Shown here in pieces: positions 1 to 7,023 of a stretch of DNA of 11,251 bases. Both the position numbers and the translations under genes were made by a program. Each line of letters opens with the position of its first letter. Position 1 is the first letter of the stretch. The DNA is taken from the NCBI GenBank assembly GCA_016297495.1, contig JAEDGN010000064.1:1-11251 (forward strand). The letters are read 5' to 3'. The DNA comes from Coprococcus sp. (GTDB lineage: Bacteria; Bacillota; Clostridia; Lachnospirales; Lachnospiraceae). Under the pieces are notes generated by a model that was given only the letters and a program-made list of their open reading frames with translations, was not told where the DNA came from and made no database searches.

Positions 1-30
1 ATTCTGGGACACAGAACCGTCCCCTGTTCC
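1..30. repeat. REP-like palindromic element at window edge
   Basis: The first 30 bases can form alternative short stems: GGGAC at 6-10 with GTCCC at 19-23, and ACAG at 11-14 with CTGT at 24-27. On the minus strand the core reads GGGGACGGTTCTGTGTCCC, which resembles a palindromic intergenic repeat I recall from many clostridial genomes, some carrying REP-associated Y1 transposases. It begins 16 bases past the permease stop codon. The element may continue beyond the window, and only one copy is visible here, so its repeat status rests on recalled similarity rather than on copies seen in this sequence. It could also act as a weak transcription end for the permease, although no T-run follows. Confidence 0.45.
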
Positions 31-45
31 GCGCCTGTCTCGCCT

Positions 46-1305
46 TTATTCATCTCTATCATTAGTCAATTTCAATTTATCCAGTACAAAGAACATAAGT
101 CCCATGATCATACCAACCACGCAGGCCAGTACCATACCCGTCAGCTGAACGCTGCCGAACTGTACGGAGATACCGGACAGACCTGTGACAAATACAACCG
201 CTGTCATCGCCTGATTTCTGGATTTGCCATAATCTACCTGGGCATCAACCAGAATACGGATACCCGATGCACCGATCATACCATACAGCAGGAATGATAT
301 GCCGCCGATAACAGGTCCCGGAATAGTGCTGATCAGCGTTGTCATCTTGCCAATAAATGAACAGATGATAGAAAGTACAGCCGCTCCTCCGATAACATAA
401 ACACTGTATACCTTCGTCATAGCCATAACACCGATATTCTCACCATAAGTCGTTGTCGGAACAGAACCGATCAGACCTGAGATCATTGTAGAGAAATTAT
501 CTGCAAACAATGAACGATGTAAGCCTGGATCCTTCAGCAGGTCTTTGCCTACAATCTTACTTGTAACGATCTGATGTCCAATATGTTCTGATGCGATAAC
601 CAGCAATACCGGAAGAATAATGACAATGGCTTCCCATTTGAACTTCGGTGTTGAGAAGTTCGGCATAGAAAACAACGGTGCGGCAACCACATCTGCAAAA
701 TCCACAAGTCCGCATGCTAAAGAAGCAACATAGCCCGCAATGATGGCAATCAGAATAGGAATAACCGACAGGAAACCTCTGAATACCACAGAACCGATCA
801 CGGCCGTCAATAAAGTTACAAGAAATACAATCATATTCTGTGGAACGAGCACTTCATCCTTCAATCCTGCTGTAGAAGCTGCTGTTCCGGCCAGTTCGAG
901 ACCGATCAGAGCCACAACAGGGCCCATGGCTGCAGGCGGCAGCACCACATCAATCCATGAAGATCCAAACTTATAAATAATCAAAGCCAGGATACATCCA
1001 CAGAAACCAACAACAACGAAGCCTCCCAACGCATAGCTGTATCCCCACTGGCTGATAACAACCCCTGCAGGTGCAAGAAATGCGAAGCTGGACCCCAGAT
1101 AGGCCGGCGCCTTTCCCTTTGTGATCAGAATGAACAGCAACGTACCAAGGCCATTCATAAACAATACGACTGCCGGATTGATTCCAAATATAAATGGAAC
1201 CAGCACGGATGCGCCAAACATGGCAAACATATGCTGAATACTCAACGGAATCAGCAGTTTTGCAGGCACTTTTTCTTCAACCTGAATGATTCTTTTGTTT
1301 TCCAT
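46..1305 (-). CDS. uraA: Uracil permease, NCS2 (nucleobase:cation symporter-2) family
   Basis: This is an inner-membrane proton symporter that imports uracil, and possibly a related oxopurine, for pyrimidine salvage. The 419-residue protein is very hydrophobic, with the many membrane spans of the 14-segment NCS2 fold and the normal family length. It has the N-terminal QHMFAMFGASVLVP motif (24-37) and PAYLGSSFAF (67-76). The substrate-site motifs SEHIGH (239-244) and TTYGENIGVM (285-294) place E240, H244 and E289 where E. coli UraA has its uracil-binding E241, H245 and E290. This favours uracil over xanthine. The start is an ATG with AGGAG eight bases upstream. The gene has its own promoter and stands alone after the hairpin that ends the preceding operon. 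No PyrR-type attenuator or purine riboswitch is visible in its short leader. Family is certain; exact substrate is inferred. Confidence 0.93.
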   Translation of the reverse strand: MENKRIIQVEEKVPAKLLIPLSIQHMFAMFGASVLVPFIFGINPAVVLFMNGLGTLLFILITKGKAPAYLGSSFAFLAPAGVVISQWGYSYALGGFVVVGFCGCILALIIYKFGSSWIDVVLPPAAMGPVVALIGLELAGTAASTAGLKDEVLVPQNMIVFLVTLLTAVIGSVVFRGFLSVIPILIAIIAGYVASLACGLVDFADVVAAPLFSMPNFSTPKFKWEAIVIILPVLLVIASEHIGHQIVTSKIVGKDLLKDPGLHRSLFADNFSTMISGLIGSVPTTTYGENIGVMAMTKVYSVYVIGGAAVLSIICSFIGKMTTLISTIPGPVIGGISFLLYGMIGASGIRILVDAQVDYGKSRNQAMTAVVFVTGLSGISVQFGSVQLTGMVLACVVGMIMGLMFFVLDKLKLTNDRDE

Positions 1306-1340
1306 AACCTACTCTCCTACTCTCTAAAAATTTCTTCTCT

Positions 1341-1369
1341 ATTATATACTATCCCCCGCAAATGCAAAA
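1341..1369 (-). promoter_or_regulatory. Promoter for the uracil permease gene
   Basis: The minus strand has a perfect TATAAT at 1341-1346. The hexamer 17 bases upstream (TTTTGC, 1364-1369) is a poor -35 match. Transcription would start near 1334, leaving a purine-rich leader of about 28 nt with the ribosome site AGGAG. The -10 box is what I trust; the -35 assignment is weak. Confidence 0.6.
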
Positions 1370-1381
1370 GCCCGAAAAGGC

Positions 1382-1461
1382 AAAAAAAGACAGAAATCTT
1401 TGGAAAATTGTCATTCAGCCTCCAGGCTTTCCGAATGACTAATTTCCAGTATTTCTGTCTT
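1382..1461 (-). terminator. Large nested hairpin terminator after trmL
   Basis: A 75-base imperfect palindrome (1387-1461) starts 15 bases past the trmL stop codon. From outside to inside, 11 bp pair (1387-1397 with 1451-1461), then 8 bp around a bulge (1401-1409 with 1441-1448), then 7 bp (1410-1416 with 1433-1439), then 4 bp (1417-1420 with 1425-1428) closing a TCCA loop. That gives about 30 base pairs. On the minus strand it runs straight into seven Ts (1382-1388), the form of a Rho-independent terminator. The plus-strand side lacks a T-run, so termination should favour the trmL operon. Confidence 0.9.
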
Positions 1462-1476
1462 AATAATAAAAAGTAA

Positions 1477-1986
1477 CTATTCTTCACTCCAGTGAAGCCG
1501 ATGCAGATTGCCCTGCAGTTCCATCTGGGCAAAGTGCTGCTGACGCAATGCTTCATATAATACAATGGCTACTGAATTGCTGAGGTTCAGTGAACGGATA
1601 TCCCCGATCATTGGGATTCTGGCACAATATGGTTCGTATTCCACCAGAATCTCCTCCGGTATGCCGGCACTTTCTTTACCAAACATGATATAACTGTCCG
1701 GCTCGTAAGCCACCTCTGTATAGACCTTTCTTGCCTTGGTAGTAGCCATATAAAGTCTGTCCGCACAATCCGGATTCTTCTCAAGAAAATCCTCAAAATT
1801 CTCATACACCCGGTAATCCAGGTTCGGCCAGTAATCCAATCCTGCTCTCTTCAGCATTTTGTCACTGATCTCAAATCCAAGAGGCTTGATCAAATGCAGT
1901 TTCGTCCCGGTGGCCACGCAGGTACGGCCGATATTGCCGGTGTTGGCCGGCATCTCAGGCTCCAGCAAAACAATATTCATACTCAT
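1477..1986 (-). CDS. trmL: tRNA (cytidine(34)-2'-O)-methyltransferase TrmL, SPOUT family
   Basis: TrmL methylates the ribose 2'-OH of the wobble base (position 34) in tRNA-Leu isoacceptors using S-adenosylmethionine, in the cytoplasm, as a trefoil-knot dimer. The 169 residues match the small SPOUT enzymes closely. Motif 1, EPEMPANTGNIGRTC, is at 9-23. RAGLDYW at 47-53 matches the RAGLDYH of E. coli TrmL. FGKESAGIP at 102-110 and IPMIGDIRSLNLSNSVA at 124-140 form the cofactor-binding knot. No extra RNA-binding domain is present, as expected for TrmL rather than TrmH. The ATG overlaps the aminotransferase stop by four bases, so translation is probably coupled. It is the last gene of the long operon and is followed by the strong hairpin terminator. 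Nothing links it functionally to its neighbours beyond shared transcription. Confidence 0.95.
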   Translation of the reverse strand: MSMNIVLLEPEMPANTGNIGRTCVATGTKLHLIKPLGFEISDKMLKRAGLDYWPNLDYRVYENFEDFLEKNPDCADRLYMATTKARKVYTEVAYEPDSYIMFGKESAGIPEEILVEYEPYCARIPMIGDIRSLNLSNSVAIVLYEALRQQHFAQMELQGNLHRLHWSEE

Positions 1987-3164
1987 AGATTCTTCTCTTT
2001 CCTAATCCATTCTACAAAACGGGCGATACGTTCTGTTGCAGCCTTCAGTTCCTCCAGCGAATAAGCATACGATATTCTAAGGAACCCTTCTCCGCTGTCA
2101 CCAAAAGCGGTACCCGGTACAACCGCCACTTTTTCCTTCTTCAGAAGTTCTTCAGCAAATTCATCGGAGCTCATACCCAGACTCTTGATACTCGGGAAAA
2201 TATAAAAGGCACCAAAAGGTTCAAAGCAGTCCAGTCCCATCTCCCTGAATGTATGTACAAGGAAACGTCGGCGCTGATTATAAGCTTCACGCATTATTTC
2301 CACATCCTCATCGCCATTGCGTAATGCTTCCACAGCCGCATACTGGCTGGTAGTCGGTGCACACATGATGGCAAACTGATGAATTTTCAGCATCTGCTGA
2401 AGTATCAGCTCAGGTGCACAGGCATAGCCAAGACGCCATCCTGTCATGGCAAAGGCTTTTGAAAAGCCGTTAATCAACACAGTTCTCTCTTTCATACCCG
2501 GAAAAGAGGCAATGGTCGTATGCGGCATCTCATAAGTCAGCTCACTGTAGATCTCATCAGAAATAACAAATATATCATGCTTAATACAAAGCTCCACGAT
2601 CGGTTTCAGATCCTCTGCTGTCATGATGGAACCCGTCGGATTATTCGGAAATGGCAGTACCAGTACTTTTGTTTTTGGTGTAATCGCGTTCTCCAGCTCC
2701 TCTGCCGTCAGTTTAAATTCATTCTTCTCCTGAAGATTAATAATAACAGGTACACCATCAGCCAGAACAACGCATGGCAGATAGGACACATAACTCGGCT
2801 GCGGAATAATAACCTCATCTCCGGGATTGAGCATGGCTCTAAGGGCAATATCGATGGCCTCCGAACCGCCCACTGTCACCATGATCTCACCTGTCGGATC
2901 ATAGGTCACATGACATTTACGCTGAAGATAATAGCTGATTTCCTCTTTCAATTCCTTCAGACCTGCATTGGACGTATAAAAAGTACGGCCTTTCTCCAGG
3001 GAATAAATTCCTTCCTCACGGATATGCCACGGGGTATCAAAATCCGGTTCACCAACACCAAGAGAAATGACATTGGGATCATTCATCTCTGTAACAATAT
3101 CAAAAAACTTTCGGATGCCTGACGGTTTGATTGTCAGCACTTTATCACATAAGGGATTTCTCAT
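1983..3164 (-). CDS. PLP-dependent class I/II aminotransferase (aspartate-aminotransferase-like)
   Basis: This is a fold-type I aminotransferase that moves an amino group between an amino acid and a 2-oxo acid; the substrate cannot be read from sequence. The 393 residues are the usual subgroup length. Visible landmarks are SLGVGEPDFDTP (34-45), the aromatic pair in YTSNAGL (63-69), NNPTG (174-178) with the cofactor-ring Asn N175, SDEIY (202-206) with D203 for the pyridine nitrogen, SKAFAMTGWRLGY (235-247) with Schiff-base lysine K236, and R363 in LRISY for the substrate carboxylate. All are intact, so it should be active. Its ATG overlaps the regulator stop by four bases and its ribosome site is weak, so it probably relies on coupling. 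The adjacent Lrp-type regulator suggests amino-acid control. It resembles PatA/AspB-type enzymes of Firmicutes, but I do not assign a symbol. Confidence 0.93.
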   Translation of the reverse strand: MRNPLCDKVLTIKPSGIRKFFDIVTEMNDPNVISLGVGEPDFDTPWHIREEGIYSLEKGRTFYTSNAGLKELKEEISYYLQRKCHVTYDPTGEIMVTVGGSEAIDIALRAMLNPGDEVIIPQPSYVSYLPCVVLADGVPVIINLQEKNEFKLTAEELENAITPKTKVLVLPFPNNPTGSIMTAEDLKPIVELCIKHDIFVISDEIYSELTYEMPHTTIASFPGMKERTVLINGFSKAFAMTGWRLGYACAPELILQQMLKIHQFAIMCAPTTSQYAAVEALRNGDEDVEIMREAYNQRRRFLVHTFREMGLDCFEPFGAFYIFPSIKSLGMSSDEFAEELLKKEKVAVVPGTAFGDSGEGFLRISYAYSLEELKAATERIARFVEWIRKEKNL

Positions 3165-3655
3165 GGTGTAATCAGCTGCCTTTCTTTCTTATTGGACTCA
3201 GAAACCATGATAGTACCATGATCTTTATATTTCTTTAATACAAAATGTGTTGCTGTACTGGTAACAGAATCAAGAGTAGATAATTTCTCAGATACAAAAG
3301 CTGATACCTCTTTTAAAGTCTTGCCTTCCAGCATAACGCAGAAATCATAAGCACCTGACATAAGATATACCGTATCCACCTCAGGGAAATTGTAGATCCG
3401 CTCTGCCAGATGATCAAAACCATGACCGCGCTGCGGTGTCACACGCACTTCAATAAGGGCAACAACTCTTTCCCGATTGGTTTTATCCCAATTGATAATT
3501 GTATGATAACCGCAGATTGTCTTATCAGACTCCATCTCATAAATAGCTCTGGCAACATCCTCTTCCTTTTCTCCCAGCACAATTGCCAGATCTCTGATAC
3601 TAATCTTGCTGTTTTTTTCTATAACAGATAAAATTTTTTCTTTCATTTCGTTCAT
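3161..3655 (-). CDS. Lrp/AsnC family transcriptional regulator
   Basis: This is a feast/famine-type DNA-binding regulator that typically senses an amino acid. Residues 1-50 form the winged helix-turn-helix (helices around SISIRDLAIVLG and EEDVARAIYEMESDKTI, then GYHTIIN). Residues about 65-145 form the RAM ligand-binding domain, with the typical PEVDTVYLMSGAYDFCVMLEG stretch around 91-111 split by the effector-site loop. At 164 residues it is of normal length, with a short polar C-terminal tail (148-164). The first ATG is chosen because AGGAG lies seven bases upstream; the ATG three codons later has worse spacing. It starts 18 bases after the AIR-synthase-like stop and its own stop overlaps the aminotransferase start. 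Such regulators often control the neighbouring enzyme and themselves, which is a plausible inference here. I did not identify a specific operator. Confidence 0.92.
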   Translation of the reverse strand: MNEMKEKILSVIEKNSKISIRDLAIVLGEKEEDVARAIYEMESDKTICGYHTIINWDKTNRERVVALIEVRVTPQRGHGFDHLAERIYNFPEVDTVYLMSGAYDFCVMLEGKTLKEVSAFVSEKLSTLDSVTSTATHFVLKKYKDHGTIMVSESNKKERQLITP

Positions 3656-3673
3656 GACTTATCTCCTCATTAC

Positions 3674-4672
3674 TTATTTTTCAATTATGATATTGCTGAT
3701 ACTATCCTGCCTGAAGGGCTCCAGATAACGCACCTCTTCTTCATTTAAAACGACCCGGTCATTATCATCTGTCAAATGACCGATGATAACTGCCGGGATC
3801 CCCGCGGCAGCCAGTTCCGTCAATACCTTCTGACCATGATCTGCGGTCATCAGAAGTACCCCCGTTGATAAAAGCTGATACGGGCTGACATTAAAATAAT
3901 CACAGACTTCCACCGTCTCCTGACGGATCGGAATGGCCTTCAAATGGATTCTGGCGCCAAGGCTATTCCGGCAGGCCATCTCCCACACTGCATTAAACAC
4001 ACCGCCATCTCCCGCTGCATGCATTGTACGGACTCCAGCATCCGCCGCCGCCTTTACAGCAGGGATGCATGAGAACTCATCCCCGGACACATCTATATCC
4101 AGCAATTTTCTCAGAAAATCGGGATTAAAATGCTGTTCCAATTTGTCTCTGTGTTGTTCTGACAATTGTGCAGAGCCCCTCCATCCTGCATATCCGGTCA
4201 TAATGATATCCTGATCCGCCTGTGCCGGTTCAGCCCCGAATATACCTGCTGTCTCACCTATAGCCGTCGCAGTCACTGCGGGCTCCTTAAGTCCCGGCAG
4301 TACAACCGCATCACTCTGTCCCACTGCGATCTGCAGCCGCGTACAGGCCGCTGCAGCAGAAGCTGTCAATAACTTTAATTCAGACTCTTCCATACCTGCA
4401 GGAACCATAAACTGCAGCATAACACCCCGGGGTTCTCCACCCGCGGCAGCCAGCTGATTGAGGGCCTGGTGTACAGCACCGGCCGCTGTATGGCGCTCAT
4501 ATCCCACGACTGTTGCAGAAGCCGCATCCAATAAAGCTTTTCCTTTTTTTGCCAGGGTACATCCGTCACGATCCATGCGGACACTGCAGTCATCCATCAA
4601 CTGCCACCCGCTCAATACTTTCTGAACCGAGCGCTTATAAACAGCATCGGTTACCTTTCCACACTCCAGCAT
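3674..4672 (-). CDS. Degenerate AIR synthase-related (PurM/HypE-like) protein
   Basis: The 332-residue protein has the two-domain AIR-synthase fold by pattern. GKV near the N-terminus, GAVHQALNQLAAAGGEPRG (about 65-83) and LPGLKEPAV (125-133) belong to the N-terminal half. MHAAGDGGVFNAVWEMA (217-233), matching the family MHDPTEGGL-type motif, and SPYQLLSTGVLL (263-274) belong to the C-terminal half. The usual nucleotide/Mg signatures are altered: the family Asp in NDIA is Gln (Q73), GGHTE is replaced by GQSDA, and no GEDAA or TDP motif is found. HypE's Cys-terminated tail is also absent. I infer a non-catalytic or repurposed member. The ATG at 4672 has GGGAG eight bases upstream and gives a family-like N-terminus. 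An upstream ATG at 4690 overlaps the VanW stop by four bases and is the alternative. It lies directly before the Lrp regulator. Confidence 0.83.
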   Translation of the reverse strand: MLECGKVTDAVYKRSVQKVLSGWQLMDDCSVRMDRDGCTLAKKGKALLDAASATVVGYERHTAAGAVHQALNQLAAAGGEPRGVMLQFMVPAGMEESELKLLTASAAAACTRLQIAVGQSDAVVLPGLKEPAVTATAIGETAGIFGAEPAQADQDIIMTGYAGWRGSAQLSEQHRDKLEQHFNPDFLRKLLDIDVSGDEFSCIPAVKAAADAGVRTMHAAGDGGVFNAVWEMACRNSLGARIHLKAIPIRQETVEVCDYFNVSPYQLLSTGVLLMTADHGQKVLTELAAAGIPAVIIGHLTDDNDRVVLNEEEVRYLEPFRQDSISNIIIEK

Positions 4673-4686
4673 ATTTACTACTCCCA

Positions 4687-6174
4687 TCAACCATCCTGCT
4701 GACCATCATCCTCCCGGTCGGCTCCATTGTCTTCCTCATTATCATTCGGATCTTCATTCGGATTCTCTTCCTGAGTCTCTGCTTCCGTTTCTTCCTTCTT
4801 CGTTCCCACAGTCACATAACGCGGTGTCGCACTGTAACGACTGGTATTAATCAGAATAGTATCCTCCAGTTCACCGTCTACATAGACATACTTATAAAAG
4901 GAAGCCACATAACCGTTATGTGCGCTCTGTGTGACCTCCTGCCAGCCCTCCGGCTGCGTATCGTCTTCAGTGATCACATCTTTACCCGGTGAGATCGTCT
5001 GCTCTGTCACACTGTAAAATTCAATTGTTCTGTTGGACGGTCTCGTCTCATGGCCATAAATGCATACATACACATTACCCTGCCATGTGTAGGCTTCAAT
5101 ATAAACGGGATTCTCGAGATTATTTTTAAACTTGAAATCCACACTGCCTTCCGCCACCGTTGCATCTGCTCCCAGAGGCACGTATCCTACCGTCAGCCCG
5201 TGATTGGCCCGCTCCACGACCTCCAGCTCCGCTCTCAGTACAGAATTGTACATTGTTGAAGATACCTGACAGATTCCTCCGCCGGTACTTGGCACAACCT
5301 TGCCGCCGGAATAACCCGTAGCCTGATAATAGCCATTAGCTGCTGTAAATGGCACCACATGCTCCAAAAATGAAAATGTCTCTCCCGGATAAACGACCGT
5401 CTCATCAATTAAAGAGGCACCATTGGCAATATTGGCGATTCGGTTGCTGCTGGATGACGAATAGTTGGTCGAATAGGAACCCAGAAGATCTGTAATAACT
5501 TCAAGCTCAGCCCTTGTATGCTCAGCCTGAGTTTCCTCCACCACCACTGCAAGCTTCCGGCTGGTACCATCCCAGCCCTCTCCCAGCGCCTTCTCCACCG
5601 CTGAGGCTGTTGCCGCCACATCTACCTTAATGCCAGTCACTTCATCGGTAATCTGGAACTCTCCGGAATGCCGAACCAGTACGGCATCTCTGGCTTCTCT
5701 ATTATAAGAAGCTGTTCCCTCTTCAATCAATGTAGTGAGTTTATCCTGATCATACTCAAAGGGCAGCTGATAATCCGCCTTATTATTCTTCACATCAGCC
5801 AGCTCTTTATAGCGTTTAATCAGATTGCCGCTCGTACCGATCTCACAAATCTCCTGAATCACCGTACTGTCCGATACCTTCAGATTAAAATCCTGATAAG
5901 GTATATCGACTTCTTCGTCGCCAAAAGTCAGGGTCAGCGTACCACTGCATGCTTCACTTACATACTGTTCCAGCCTCTTTTCCGCATCCTGCACAGACAT
6001 TCCGCCGAGGTCTATGCCACTCACTCTGACACCTTCCGGTATCCTATGATCTTCCGATACCTCTTTTGTCTCTGATGAGACCGCAGTATCAGCCAATACC
6101 TGCTGTCCTTCTGACAATGTCAGAAAGAGTACCAGTAAACTAATATAAAGTATTCTCAGTCCTGATTTTCTCAT
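4687..6174 (-). CDS. VanW family protein with G5 domain, exported
   Basis: This is a predicted secreted or membrane-tethered cell-wall protein; the VanW role, first met in vanB-type glycopeptide-resistance clusters, is still undefined. With the start used here it has 495 residues. Residues 1-28 are a signal peptide (basic MRKSGLR, hydrophobic core, VLA before a likely cleavage site) with no lipobox. Residues about 45-215 contain a peptidoglycan-binding-type region (PG_binding_4-like). The VanW domain at about 235-375 holds the conserved GGGICQVSSTMYNSVL stretch (298-313). A G5 domain follows at about 382-458, ending YVTVGTK, and the tail (459-495) is almost all E, D, N, Q and G. GGGGGAG precedes this ATG, whereas a TTG start 33 bases upstream would bury the signal peptide. 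No van resistance genes adjoin it, so resistance should not be inferred. Confidence 0.92.
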   Translation of the reverse strand: MRKSGLRILYISLLVLFLTLSEGQQVLADTAVSSETKEVSEDHRIPEGVRVSGIDLGGMSVQDAEKRLEQYVSEACSGTLTLTFGDEEVDIPYQDFNLKVSDSTVIQEICEIGTSGNLIKRYKELADVKNNKADYQLPFEYDQDKLTTLIEEGTASYNREARDAVLVRHSGEFQITDEVTGIKVDVAATASAVEKALGEGWDGTSRKLAVVVEETQAEHTRAELEVITDLLGSYSTNYSSSSSNRIANIANGASLIDETVVYPGETFSFLEHVVPFTAANGYYQATGYSGGKVVPSTGGGICQVSSTMYNSVLRAELEVVERANHGLTVGYVPLGADATVAEGSVDFKFKNNLENPVYIEAYTWQGNVYVCIYGHETRPSNRTIEFYSVTEQTISPGKDVITEDDTQPEGWQEVTQSAHNGYVASFYKYVYVDGELEDTILINTSRYSATPRYVTVGTKKEETEAETQEENPNEDPNDNEEDNGADREDDGQQDG

Positions 6175-6199
6175 TCTGTACTCCCCCAATGGTTCTTGT

Positions 6200-6292
6200 T
6201 TAAACAAACTGTATAATCATACCCAGAACCATAGAAACCGCAATTAACGCAACAATAATCGTTGAAATAATCTTCGTTGTCTTTCTATTCAT
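6200..6292 (-). CDS. Putative 30-residue single-span membrane microprotein
   Basis: A short reading frame encodes MNRKTTKIIS followed by a hydrophobic stretch of about 20 residues ending MIIQFV. A basic N-terminus plus one membrane segment suggests a membrane-embedded small protein with its N-terminus in the cytoplasm. Translation support is good: AGGAG sits eight bases before the ATG, in the 14-base gap after the exonuclease stop codon, and the frame fills the space up to 25 bases before the VanW start. A proper ribosome site, coherent membrane-protein composition and snug placement argue that it is real. I do not recognise a named family. It might affect the exported VanW protein next door, but that is only positional inference. 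Confidence 0.68.
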   Translation of the reverse strand: MNRKTTKIISTIIVALIAVSMVLGMIIQFV

Positions 6293-6306
6293 ATCTGTCA
6301 CTCCTG

Positions 6307-7023
6307 TCAAAACCGCTTCATGCGGCCGTATTGAGATATCGTCTGATCAATCCAGCGGGATGCCTCGCTCATTGTCATCTGTTCCATAGAATCGTTAAAC
6401 TCTATTTTATGATATTTACATAAATCCTTCAAGTAGGCTTTTTGTTTTTTTGTCATAGGCTGCTGTTTTTTGGACTTGAAACTCATTTTCTCCGGCACAA
6501 ACAATCCCGGATTGCTCTCCTCAAAATAATGTCCCAGTGTCTGATACAGCTTTGCCGTGGCCAAAGCATCATGATAAGCCCTGTGAGCAGCGCTGTTGAT
6601 GATGCCATAATGTTCACATAAAGCGCCAAGGCTTCTTGACGGAAGATCTTTATGTACAGTTTTTGCAATCTTTAGCGTATCAATACCTTCTCTGTCAAAA
6701 GAAAGGCCGAATTTTTCAGCGGCATTTTTTGTAAAACGATAATCAAAGCTCAGATTATGTCCAATGACGACAAAGCCCTCACTGAATTCCACAAACTCCC
6801 TGACAACAGGCATCAGGTCACGTGCACCTGCCAGCATATCATCCGTTATCCCCGTCAGCTCCGATATCTGCGCTGTCAATGGCTGATGCGGATTGATAAA
6901 CTCCGAAAAGCGCTCTGTCACTCTGCCCTGTATCACCTTTAAGGCACCTATCTCAATAATAGTATCCTTGTCCGGCGATAATCCTGTTGTCTCCAGGTCA
7001 AATACCACATAATCTTTAATCAT
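6307..7023 (-). CDS. DEDDh 3'-5' exonuclease (DnaQ/PolC-epsilon-like)
   Basis: This is a metal-dependent exonuclease of the DNA polymerase III epsilon type that removes nucleotides from 3' ends. With this start it has 238 residues. FDLETTGLSP (8-17) supplies D9 and E11, IGHNLSFDYRF (87-97) supplies D94, and HRAYHDA (147-153) supplies H147 and D152, so all DEDDh residues are present. Residues about 186-238 form an extra C-terminal module with a TKKQKAYLKDLCKYHKI stretch (191-207) not needed for catalysis. The ATG at 7023 is chosen because GGAGG stands eight to nine bases upstream and the protein then begins MIKDYVVFDLETTG, as relatives do; an ATG eight codons earlier lacks a ribosome site. It overlaps the radical SAM gene by eight bases. 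It is a free-standing exonuclease, not the PolC polymerase; its role could be repair, proofreading in trans or RNA processing. Confidence 0.92.
   Translation of the reverse strand: MIKDYVVFDLETTGLSPDKDTIIEIGALKVIQGRVTERFSEFINPHQPLTAQISELTGITDDMLAGARDLMPVVREFVEFSEGFVVIGHNLSFDYRFTKNAAEKFGLSFDREGIDTLKIAKTVHKDLPSRSLGALCEHYGIINSAAHRAYHDALATAKLYQTLGHYFEESNPGLFVPEKMSFKSKKQQPMTKKQKAYLKDLCKYHKIEFNDSMEQMTMSEASRWIDQTISQYGRMKRF

Noticed and set aside
2520..3122. A 200-codon open frame on the plus strand opposite the aminotransferase gene
   Set aside because: It is antisense to intact catalytic motifs of the aminotransferase and shows no family pattern; composition is that of a shadow frame.
3674..4690. 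HypE hydrogenase maturation protein
   Set aside because: The required C-terminal Cys tail is absent, ATP-site motifs are altered and no hyp or hydrogenase genes adjoin.
4687..6174. Vancomycin-resistance cluster suggested by the VanW domain
   Set aside because: No vanH, ligase, vanX, or sensor/response-regulator genes are nearby; VanW-G5 proteins are common in clostridia that lack resistance clusters.
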